From NCBI GenBank assembly GCA_024280615.1, contig JAJRPU010000149.1:1-15029 (forward strand): a stretch of DNA of 15,029 bases. Reading direction: 5' to 3'. Numbering within the stretch: position 1 is the first letter of the stretch; every line of letters starts with the position of its first letter. Below, in pieces: positions 8,733 through 15,029 of the stretch. This DNA is from Bacteroidota bacterium (lineage in GTDB: Bacteria; Bacteroidota; Bacteroidia; JAADEI01). The position numbers and the translations under genes were made by a program. The notes under the pieces are model-generated. The model saw only the letters and a program-made list of their open reading frames with translations. It did no database searches and was not told where the DNA came from.

Positions 8733-9806
8733 ATGGCAATAGTTAAAGAACAAGAGGCTGTGGTGCCTCATGAAGCAATATTATAGAAAACGCTAAAGAA
8801 AAATTATGTCCAATGCACTGCTTGTCATCACTGGTGTGCTATTAAGCCCGGGGAAAACGGCAAATGCGGAGTTAGGGTAAATATTGACGGGAAGTTGTAT
8901 CTTGCTGTTTATGGGTATCCTGCGGCGATAAATGTTGACCCTGTGGAGAAAAAGCCTCTTTTCCATTTTCTGCCCGGAGAATTAATTTTAAGTTTAGGGA
9001 CTGTTGGCTGCAACTTCTTTTGTGCTTTTTGCCAGAACTGGGACATTAGCCAATGGCGACAGATTGAGGTTACGGAAGACGGGAAGGTAACGGGCGTGAG
9101 AGGTGTGTATGTTCCGCCGGAGGGAATCGTGGCATTGGCAAAGAGATATAACTCACGATTAATTGCATATACTTACAATGAGCCTACTGTGTGGGTGGAA
9201 TATGCTTATGACATAGCAAAATTAGCTGTTCAGGAAGGGATGCGGAACGTGTTTGTGTCCAGTGGGTTTGAAACTCACCACCTATGGAATTTGATGGGTG
9301 ACTACCTGCATGCCATTAATGTGGACCTTAAATCTTTTTCAGATAAGTTTTACAAAGAGATATGCGGCACGAGATTAAAGCCAGTTCTTGAAAACATTGA
9401 GTTTCTGGGCACTAAGATGAAAGACAAAATATGGATGGAGATAACAACCCTTATAATTGACGGATATAACGATTCAGAGGAGGAACTCCGTGAGATTGCA
9501 CGGTTTATTGCTTCTATTAATAAAGACATTCCTTGGCACATCACTGCTGCCCATCCTGACTATAAAATGACAGATATAAAACACACGCCCCACAAAACAC
9601 TTTTGAGGGCTTATGAAATAGGCAAGGAAGAAGGCTTAAATTATGTATATGTTGGAAATGTCTCGGACCCAAAGCATTCATCAACTTACTGTCCCAATTG
9701 TGGGGAATTACTTATATGGCGGGATTGGTACCGTGTTCTTGAATTATGGAAGGAGAGGGGCAAGTGTCATAGGTGTGGTACTCAAATCCCGGGGATATGG
9801 CAATAA
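8733..9806 (+). CDS. amrS: AmmeMemoRadiSam system radical SAM enzyme, with an in-frame amber codon near its start
   Basis: The enzyme carries the radical SAM cluster CNFFCAFC followed by QNW (Cys39/43/46 when counted from the TTG at 8895). A family-typical N-terminal cysteine cluster QCTACHHWC...GKCGVR is encoded upstream of that TTG (8811-8876), and a C-terminal zinc-ribbon-like CPNC...CHRC ends in the usual GTQIPGIW. The frame is open back to 8787, where it meets TAG at 8784; continuing in the same frame reaches ATG at 8733 (MAIVKEQEAVVPHEAIL-stop-KTLKKNYVQC). Relatives have a (L/F)Y-x-x-L segment exactly there, so the TAG replaces a conserved Tyr. Starting at the TTG at 8895 would delete the N-terminal cysteines. 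The Memo-like gene overlaps its stop by 10 bp, so translation is coupled. The reaction of this conserved but poorly understood system is not assigned. Confidence 0.85.
8784..8786 (+). other. In-frame TAG interrupting amrS
   Basis: Codon 18 counted from the ATG at 8733 is TAG between Leu and Lys. One base change (TAT or TAC to TAG) accounts for it. TAG serves as an ordinary stop for other genes here (the ATPase, polX and the glycosyltransferase), so general recoding of TAG is unlikely. Confidence 0.75.
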
Positions 9807-10585
9807 GAAAACCTGCTGTGGCTGGATATTTTTATCCTGCTGACCCGAAAGAATTGCTTTCTATGCTTGATGCAATGGTTCCAGAGTTAAGCGATGAAGC
9901 TGTTTCGCCTGTAGCCCTTGTTGTTCCGCATGCTGGATATATATACTCTGGACCGTTTGCTGGACAGGGCTATGCATTGTTAAAGCCGCGTAGCAAGCGT
10001 GGTGTTCCGCCGACGGTGTGGGTCCTTGCCCCTTCACATTTCTACCCCTTCCAAGGAGTTAGTGTGGGACCATACACACATTGGGAGACGCCGTTAGGAA
10101 TGGTTACTGTGTCTCCAAAGGCTCAACAATTGCTTCATTCTGCACCGGGTTTAATAACTGACGACCCTCTTCCGCATGTGCGTGAACATTCCCTTGAGGT
10201 TCAGTTACCCTTTTTACAATATGTTTTAGGCAATTTCTATTTAGTGCCATTAAGTTTTGGCGACGTTGACATCCCGTCCATCGCTGAAGTAATAATGCAC
10301 CATTTAGACCAGGAAGACATAGTTATTGTATCCACAGACCTGAGCCACTATTACCCTGACCACATAGCCCGACAACTGGACCGTGAAACTCTTGAAGTGG
10401 CACTATCGGGGGATTGGAAAGGCTTGCTTAGTAGAGAAGCATGTGGCAGGTACCCCTGGGCAACGGGGGTTTATTTAGCCAACCAGAAAGGTTGGAACCC
10501 TAAGGTAATTGCCTATGGGACCAGTGCCGACACAGCCGGAGATGCTTCATCAGTGGTGGGATACGCAACAGTGGGGTATTGGTGA
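9797..10585 (+). CDS. amrB: AmmeMemoRadiSam system protein B (Memo-like)
   Basis: I chose the ATG at 9797 (262 aa, MAIRKPAVAGYFYP), as this is the conserved Memo N-terminus; the frame extends upstream only into the end of amrS, which it overlaps by 10 bp. Conserved pieces: VVPHAGYIYSG with the metal-site-type His, LAPSHFYPF, REHSLEVQLPFLQY, VSTDLSHYYP, EACGRYPW with the family Cys, and TSADTAGDASSVVGYA. These belong to the extradiol-dioxygenase-like Memo fold. The system normally has three parts, AMMECR1, Memo and the radical SAM protein; only the last two are here and no AMMECR1 domain is fused or adjacent. Its stop is 13 bp from the end of the convergent sigma-54 activator gene. Confidence 0.93.
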   Translation: MAIRKPAVAGYFYPADPKELLSMLDAMVPELSDEAVSPVALVVPHAGYIYSGPFAGQGYALLKPRSKRGVPPTVWVLAPSHFYPFQGVSVGPYTHWETPLGMVTVSPKAQQLLHSAPGLITDDPLPHVREHSLEVQLPFLQYVLGNFYLVPLSFGDVDIPSIAEVIMHHLDQEDIVIVSTDLSHYYPDHIARQLDRETLEVALSGDWKGLLSREACGRYPWATGVYLANQKGWNPKVIAYGTSADTAGDASSVVGYATVGYW

Positions 10586-10598
10586 GATGAATATGTTA

Positions 10599-12494
10599 TC
10601 AGTCTTTGGTTCCTTTTAGCCATGAATCAAGAGTTGGTCTTGAAATACCAAAGATTTGCGCTGCCTTTTTCTTATTGCCTGCATATTTTATCATTTCCTT
10701 AGCTACTAGTTCTTTTATCTCGCTAAGGATTAACTCATAGATTTTTTCTTTTTCAGATGGTTCTTTGTTAACATACTTGGTAATCAATTGGTAAAAAACA
10801 TCACTTTGTTGTTGGTTCGCTACAATCGGCTGAAGCATGTATTTTTCATATTGCTGTTTAGCAAAAAGGAAGGGCGATTTTATTTTAAGGAGTCTACGGG
10901 TCTCTTCATCAAATTCCAAGGCACATTTATAATTAATAGCAATTCTCTGGAGGTCTCGATGATTCCCATATAAGGGAATTCGCTTAAGCCAGTTTAAAAG
11001 CCGTTTATCATTTGCAAACACATCTTTATACTTTTCAAATTTAAGTCCTGGGATAATTTCTTCTAAGAAGATCTTAGGTATTTCTTCTCGCGTTTCCCTA
11101 AGAGGGGGCAATTCAATTACTAATTGGGAGATTCTGTCATAAAAATCAGGGAGTAAATATCTTGTCAATTCTTCAACAGGCCTGTTTGTAGCAAAAATAA
11201 CTATACAGCTAACCTTTTCTTCTTCACTACCGCCTAGCTTTCTAATAGTGAACTGATTATTTTCGTCTGTTTGTAAAGCTAGTAACAGTTTTTGCTGTAC
11301 TTCGAGGTCAAGGGTATGAATTTCGTCTAAGAATAATATTCCTCCACGTGCTTGCTGGAAAAATCCATCTCTGTCTTTATTAGCTCCCGTAAATGCACCT
11401 TTGGCATACCCAAATAGCAAACTTTCAGCTAAATCTACATTTCCCTTGAAAGAAGCACAATTAACTGTTATTATTTTTTCATATCCCTGTTGCTGAGCAG
11501 CTTTCCTCGCCCAATATGATTTTCCTGTACCACGTTCACCGACCATCAGAATCGCAAACCCTTGTTTTAAATAAGTTGCTAATATTTTATTGACTGCTTT
11601 CCTCCTAGGTGTTGCTGGTTTAACATATACTTTTGAAACCTCTTCATGTATCTTAGCCACTAGGTCTGATGGCAAGGAATGTAACTTAAAATTTTTGAAT
11701 CTCTTGTATGGGTCACTTTGTTCCTTGCGTGCTGCAATCATAGCCACTCTCGTAACATCTATTATACCACTATTTAAAACAGTAAAAAATGCAACTAAGG
11801 GATAAGCCATAGCAAACACGGGATTTACAACTATGAAATGATTCTTATCTTTATATAAGAGGGAGTTTAACAGCTTACTTGCTATCTTTGAATGGGCAAT
11901 ATAATCGCTGTAATTGGCTACTTCATCTGACTTATTAATAAATTTTATTCTTTCAATATATTCTTTAGGGATATTACTATAATTTTTGAACCACCATATC
12001 TGATCCTCCACACTATAAAAATGCATAAATTTCCATACCTGCCTTTTGACCTCATTCTTACAATCAAGAGAAATATTCAATTTATCAATATACTCAAATT
12101 GGTCTTGTAATGTTTTTATTTTCTTGTTTTCAAGTATATCGTGCCAAATACTTCTAACGTTATCTGGCAATTTGTATTCATTTAGAACCCTATATCTTGC
12201 TTTGAATATCGCATCTGTATGCGAATATGTTGTAATTATGTCCTTGTATATATCTGAGTTAACATACAAGTAATAAACCTCATCAAACCAAAATCCGTCT
12301 TCAGAACGTTTGTGCCTATTAAACCATTCATTCATTTCTTCTTGACACACCAAATCTGACTCAAAAGATTGCATTGATAGTAATTCTTCTTTACTCACTG
12401 CACCTGACGCAAAAGCAGATAGTATATGTTTGAAATAAGCTATTCCATGAGTTAGGAAATGCCACTGAACATAAATAATCTTAGTTTCTTTCAT
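10599..12494 (-). CDS. Sigma-54-dependent transcriptional activator with an unusual N-terminal sensor domain
   Basis: The central AAA+ domain (about 295-540) has Walker A GERGTGKS (319-326), the sigma-54 contacting loop GAFTGA (366-371), Walker B GGILFLDEIH (384-393), sensor I ATNR (435-438), an Arg near 454 in the arginine-finger region and the GNHRDL variant of the usual GNVREL (510-515). The C-terminus (about 596-631) is a Fis-type helix-turn-helix, NKKKAAQIFGISRPTL. The first 295 residues lack recognisable response-regulator, PAS or GAF motifs. They start with a hydrophobic strand (KIIYVQWHF), have FDEVYYLYV near 70-78, and near 220-280 show IVVNPVFAMAYPLVAFF..., a later MIAARKE and LHSLPSDL, an arrangement that resembles the end of CARF-type sensor domains such as that of RtcR; this is tentative. 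The gene is divergent from the viperin operon, which carries a sigma-54 promoter, so it is the likely activator. Confidence 0.92.
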   Translation of the reverse strand: MKETKIIYVQWHFLTHGIAYFKHILSAFASGAVSKEELLSMQSFESDLVCQEEMNEWFNRHKRSEDGFWFDEVYYLYVNSDIYKDIITTYSHTDAIFKARYRVLNEYKLPDNVRSIWHDILENKKIKTLQDQFEYIDKLNISLDCKNEVKRQVWKFMHFYSVEDQIWWFKNYSNIPKEYIERIKFINKSDEVANYSDYIAHSKIASKLLNSLLYKDKNHFIVVNPVFAMAYPLVAFFTVLNSGIIDVTRVAMIAARKEQSDPYKRFKNFKLHSLPSDLVAKIHEEVSKVYVKPATPRRKAVNKILATYLKQGFAILMVGERGTGKSYWARKAAQQQGYEKIITVNCASFKGNVDLAESLLFGYAKGAFTGANKDRDGFFQQARGGILFLDEIHTLDLEVQQKLLLALQTDENNQFTIRKLGGSEEEKVSCIVIFATNRPVEELTRYLLPDFYDRISQLVIELPPLRETREEIPKIFLEEIIPGLKFEKYKDVFANDKRLLNWLKRIPLYGNHRDLQRIAINYKCALEFDEETRRLLKIKSPFLFAKQQYEKYMLQPIVANQQQSDVFYQLITKYVNKEPSEKEKIYELILSEIKELVAKEMIKYAGNKKKAAQIFGISRPTLDSWLKGTKD

Positions 12495-12522
12495 ACTGTG
12501 TTTTATACAAAGGTAAGTATTT

Positions 12523-12537
12523 TTTACATAATGTAAA
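12523..12537. promoter_or_regulatory. Perfect palindrome, candidate enhancer (UAS) for the sigma-54 activator
   Basis: TTTACAT-A-ATGTAAA is a perfect 7-bp inverted repeat with a one-base centre. It lies about 100 bp upstream of the predicted start of viperin transcription and 29 bp upstream of the activator's own ATG. Dimeric Fis-type HTH activators bind such palindromes 80-150 bp upstream of their promoter; from this position it could also control the activator itself. I found only one perfect copy. Confidence 0.5.
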
Positions 12538-12591
12538 GCTAACTTTGCACTGCATTCAGATATTTATATAAATAAACCACTGATTTACAGC

Positions 12592-12634
12592 AACTTTTAT
12601 GTTTTGGCATAGTTTTTGTCATGTAACTTTTATG
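12592..12634 (+). repeat. Direct repeat AACTTTTATG flanking the promoter core
   Basis: The 10-mer AACTTTTATG occurs at 12592-12601 and 12625-12634, exactly 33 bp apart (about three helical turns), one copy before the -24 element and one covering the predicted transcription start. It could be an operator or chance in A+T-rich DNA. Confidence 0.35.
12605..12620 (+). promoter_or_regulatory. Sigma-54 (-24/-12) promoter for the viperin operon
   Basis: TGGCAT-N5-TTGTC matches the consensus TGGCAC-N5-TTGC with the correct GG-to-G spacing; the second base of the -12 GC doublet is T. Transcription should begin near 12631, leaving a leader of about 23 nt before the ATG at 12654. An activator with a GAFTGA loop is encoded divergently next door, which makes the match much more credible than it would be alone. 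Confidence 0.6.
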
Positions 12635-12653
12635 AAAAGCAAAATAGAAACAG

Positions 12654-13559
12654 ATGAAGAAAGCACATAATACAGCGGACAAATTCCTAACTGTCAACTT
12701 CCACTTGACGAAGGCTTGCAACATGCGATGTAAATACTGCCATAGTCAATTTCACTATACAAAAGGAAAGAAATTAGTCAATTTAGACGAGATACTACGA
12801 ATCATTGACCTACTCGTAGCAAGTGAACGATTTGATAGGGTAAATTTTGTTGGAGGAGAACCGTTATTACTAAAGGATATAACAAAAATTATTGAGTACT
12901 CATACAAAAGTGGTTTATATGTAAGCATTGTTACAAATGGTGTATTTCTCACGCATAATTTCTTAGAAAAAGTAGCGAAAAATTTGCGAGTGATAGGAAT
13001 CAGCATTGACTCACTAAATAAATGGACTAACTGGCAGATTGGAAGGTATTTTAAAAATAACGGTAAAATAACAATCCCTGATAAAGAATTCTACTTAAAT
13101 AAATGTCAGTTAGTAAATCGTTTTAGGGTTCCGTTAAAGATAAATACTGTGGTTTCTAGAGTGAATATTGACGAAGACTTTTCTGAATTTATTTTAAATG
13201 TTCGTCCTATTCGTTGGAAGCTTTTTCAACCTTTGGAAATAATAGGGGAGAATAGCATTCAAGGTTTTGAGATAACAAAGCAAGAATTACTTAATTTTGC
13301 AAATCGACATATACAATATGGTATTTCCGAAAATATAGTAGTACCAGAAAGCAATGACATCATGAGAGGTTCTTATGTAATGATTGACCCAATGGGAAGA
13401 TTCTTTGATTCGGTGAGTGGCTTTTACAATTTATCTGAAAGCATCTTAAAAGTGGGGGTTGAAAACGCTTTACAGCAAATCAACTTTTTCCAGAGCAGAT
13501 ACTTACAAAGAAATGGAACATATTACCAGCAGATTCCACTAACAATGTTAACCCAATAA
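12654..13559 (+). CDS. pVip: Prokaryotic viperin (pVip), radical SAM antiviral enzyme
   Basis: This 301-aa protein shows viperin motifs along its length. The radical SAM cluster is CNMRCKYC (Cys22/26/29), followed by NFVGGEPLL (64-72, SAM-binding GGEP), SIVTNG (91-96), ISIDS (116-120) and IGR (129-131). The viperin-specific part is strong: LKINTVVSRVNIDEDF (161-176), PIRWKLFQPLEIIGEN (185-200), VPESNDIMRGSY (230-241) and ESILKVGVENAL (262-273); animal viperin has KINSVINRFNVEED, PVRWKVFQCLLIEGEN, VPESNQKMKDSY and SILDVGVEEAI at the same places. Known family reaction: CTP, UTP or GTP is dehydrated to the ddh-nucleotide, which stops viral RNA chains. The preferred nucleotide cannot be told. There is no membrane helix, as in bacterial members. 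The C-terminus (LTMLTQ) differs from the Trp-ending tail of animal viperin. It is first in an operon behind a sigma-54 promoter. Confidence 0.93.
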   Translation: MKKAHNTADKFLTVNFHLTKACNMRCKYCHSQFHYTKGKKLVNLDEILRIIDLLVASERFDRVNFVGGEPLLLKDITKIIEYSYKSGLYVSIVTNGVFLTHNFLEKVAKNLRVIGISIDSLNKWTNWQIGRYFKNNGKITIPDKEFYLNKCQLVNRFRVPLKINTVVSRVNIDEDFSEFILNVRPIRWKLFQPLEIIGENSIQGFEITKQELLNFANRHIQYGISENIVVPESNDIMRGSYVMIDPMGRFFDSVSGFYNLSESILKVGVENALQQINFFQSRYLQRNGTYYQQIPLTMLTQ

Positions 13560-13571
13560 AATCAAGTAAAA

Positions 13572-14888
13572 ATGAGAATTTTAAAGGTTATTCACGGCTA
13601 CCCGCCTTATTTCAATGCTGGTTCAGAAGTCTATTCCCAGTCCTTAGTAAATGAACTTAAGAAAAGGCATGATGTAGCTGTGTTCACACGAATAGAAAAT
13701 CCTTTTGCTCAAACATTTAAGATTTATAAAAGTGAGGAAGACGAAATTACTTTTTATCGCATAAACATGGCAAACTCCAAAGATGGATATGATCATTCCG
13801 AAGTGAATTATGAATTTGAACAAATATTAAAAGAATTCAAACCAGATGTAATACATATTGGACATTTGAATCATTTATCGCTGGGAATAGTAGATGTGGC
13901 GTATGAATATGGTATTCCTATGTTGTACACATTGCACGACTATTGGTTAATGTGTCCAAGGGGCCAATTTTTGCAAAGAAATTTTTCAAAATGTGCATTT
14001 TATGAGGTATGTGATGGACAAGACGACATTAAATGTGCAGACAAATGCTACAAGATGTATTGGCACGATGAAGATGAACGTAGGGCTTATGCAAAATGGA
14101 TAGGTAACAGAATGCGTAGAGTTAAGGAAATTGTGAATAAGATAGACCTATTTCATGCACCATCAAGATACTTAATGAACCGTTTCATTTCAGACTTTGG
14201 CATTCCAAGAGACAAGATTTTTTACCTGGATTATGGATTCCCAGCGGATTATCTTAAACCAGTTAACAAACAAACAGATCAACGAGAAGTCTTTACTTTT
14301 GGTTATATAGGAAGGATAATTCCCGCCAAAGGACTTCATCTTCTGATTGAAGCATTTAAACAAATTACACTACCTGCAAAACTGATAATTTGGGGAAGAA
14401 TGGATGCTCAAACAAGATTTGCTATGCAACAGTTGGCAGAGAGTAGCAAAAATTCCATTGAATTCAGGGGAGAATATGTAAATCATAATATAGCAGAATT
14501 AGTCTTTTCTCATGTAGATTGTATAGTGGTTCCTTCAATATGGGCTGAAAATTCGCCGTTAGTAATTCACGAGGCTCAAGCTTGTAAAATTCCAGTAATC
14601 ACAGCTGACTACGGCGGAATGAAAGAATACGTCAGACATTTGCATAATGGTTTGTTGTTCAAATTTAGAGATATGCACGATTTGAAGGATAAAATGGAAT
14701 TCGCTATTAAAAATCCACAATTGATGAAAGAACTTGGGAAAAAGGGATATTTATACAGCGAATCCGGCGAAATCCCTTCAATTGAAGAACACTGTAAAAA
14801 ATTAGAAACAATTTACGAAATGCTCGTAAAAAACAAAATTTTTAAACTAATTAACAATATTGAACAAAAAACTACTGTAAATCAATAG
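13572..14888 (+). CDS. GT4-type glycosyltransferase with an internal cysteine cluster
   Basis: This 438-aa GT-B fold enzyme begins with the acceptor-side motif MRILKVIHGYPPYFNAGSE and has the donor-side domain GYIGRIIPAKGLHLLIEAF (Arg248, Lys253) and PSIWAENSPLVIHEAQA with the catalytic or donor-binding Glu326 and Glu334 of the GT4 EX7E signature. Members transfer a sugar from an NDP-sugar with retention. Between the two domains' core strands five cysteines (128, 141, 147, 155, 159) sit in a segment following LHDYWLMCPRGQ, a possible metal-binding loop. No signal peptide is seen; it should be cytosolic or membrane-associated. It starts 12 bp after viperin and ends 3 bp before the next radical SAM gene, so it is in the same operon, although its role beside viperin is unexplained. 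The acceptor is unknown. Confidence 0.92.
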   Translation: MRILKVIHGYPPYFNAGSEVYSQSLVNELKKRHDVAVFTRIENPFAQTFKIYKSEEDEITFYRINMANSKDGYDHSEVNYEFEQILKEFKPDVIHIGHLNHLSLGIVDVAYEYGIPMLYTLHDYWLMCPRGQFLQRNFSKCAFYEVCDGQDDIKCADKCYKMYWHDEDERRAYAKWIGNRMRRVKEIVNKIDLFHAPSRYLMNRFISDFGIPRDKIFYLDYGFPADYLKPVNKQTDQREVFTFGYIGRIIPAKGLHLLIEAFKQITLPAKLIIWGRMDAQTRFAMQQLAESSKNSIEFRGEYVNHNIAELVFSHVDCIVVPSIWAENSPLVIHEAQACKIPVITADYGGMKEYVRHLHNGLLFKFRDMHDLKDKMEFAIKNPQLMKELGKKGYLYSESGEIPSIEEHCKKLETIYEMLVKNKIFKLINNIEQKTTVNQ

Positions 14889-14891
14889 GTA

Positions 14892-15029
14892 ATGAAAGGC
14901 AGGATTAATTTGTGGCGGATAACTCTTGACACTAATCCAGAGGACTGCAATCTAAGATGCATAATGTGTGAGGAACATTCTGAATTTAGTAATTTCAAGC
15001 AAAAGCTGTATGAAAAATTCGGCATAAAA
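14892..15029 (+). CDS. Radical SAM protein, 3'-truncated by the window edge
   Basis: Forty-six codons are visible from the ATG at 14892. They include ITLDTNPEDCNLRCIMCEEHS, whose Cys19/23/26 form the CxxxCxxC that binds the 4Fe-4S cluster; the DCNLRC-IMCEEHS style is more like SPASM-type enzymes than viperin. The rest is off-window, so the subfamily and any SPASM domain cannot be judged. It follows the glycosyltransferase stop by 3 bp and is the third gene of the viperin operon. Confidence 0.85.
   Translation, partial: MKGRINLWRITLDTNPEDCNLRCIMCEEHSEFSNFKQKLYEKFGIK

Noticed and set aside
8784..8786. TAG recoding as pyrrolysine or another amino acid
   Set aside because: Several genes in the window end with TAG, relatives have Tyr at this position, and no supporting structure is visible; mutation or error is simpler.
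10586..10598. Bidirectional terminator between amrB and the activator gene
   Set aside because: The 13-bp gap has no inverted repeat or U-tract.
12539..12724. 61-codon open frame on the - strand in the activator-viperin gap
   Set aside because: It overlaps the regulatory region and the viperin start, and its hydrophobic product looks like translated A+T-rich DNA.
1..15029. CRISPR array, tRNA or insertion sequence
   Set aside because: No regularly spaced repeats, cloverleaf-like segments, transposase motifs or terminal inverted repeats were found by eye on either strand.

Overview
The window looks like chromosome of a Bacteroidota (or wider FCB-group) bacterium. The best evidence is an exported protein with a C-terminal type IX secretion (T9SS) sorting domain. 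The serine hydroxymethyltransferase has Bacteroidota-type motifs, starts often lack a Shine-Dalgarno sequence, and the genes are moderately A+T-rich. I see no rRNA, tRNA, CRISPR array, transposase or integrase.

Layout. 1-3021 (+) is housekeeping-like: the 3' part of an M28 zinc aminopeptidase, glyA, and a small TPR lipoprotein whose start abuts the glyA stop. 3026-4879 (-) is a compact A+T-rich pair: an ABC/OLD-type AAA ATPase followed 6 bp later by a small protein with a D...ELK signature of PD-(D/E)xK nucleases. It looks like a two-gene ATPase-plus-nuclease defence cassette. 4950-6808 (-) is a T9SS cargo gene split by a frameshift. 6876-8636 (-) is polX, a DNA polymerase X plus PHP enzyme. 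8733-10585 (+) holds two parts of the AmmeMemoRadiSam system: a radical SAM enzyme interrupted by an in-frame amber codon, and the Memo-like protein.

10599-15029 is the most interesting part. A leftward sigma-54 activator (AAA+ with GAFTGA loop, Fis-type HTH, unusual 295-residue N-terminus that may be a divergent CARF-like sensor) is divergent from a rightward operon. The first gene of that operon is a recognisable prokaryotic viperin (pVip), the radical SAM enzyme family that makes 3'-deoxy-3',4'-didehydro nucleotides that terminate viral RNA chains. Behind it come a GT4 glycosyltransferase and the start of a second radical SAM protein. The 159-bp region between activator and viperin contains a good -24/-12 sigma-54 promoter match, placed to give a leader of about 23 nt, and a perfect 7+1+7 palindrome about 100 bp upstream of the predicted transcription start, where an enhancer site for such an activator belongs.

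Working hypothesis: an inducible antiviral module in which an infection-linked signal sensed by the activator's N-terminus turns on viperin through sigma-54. The role of the glycosyltransferase and second radical SAM gene is unknown. Two genes in the middle carry disabling lesions (a frameshift and an amber stop), which may be sequence errors or real decay. The ATPase/nuclease and activator/viperin segments are clearly richer in A+T than the genes around them, suggesting separately acquired accessory modules.
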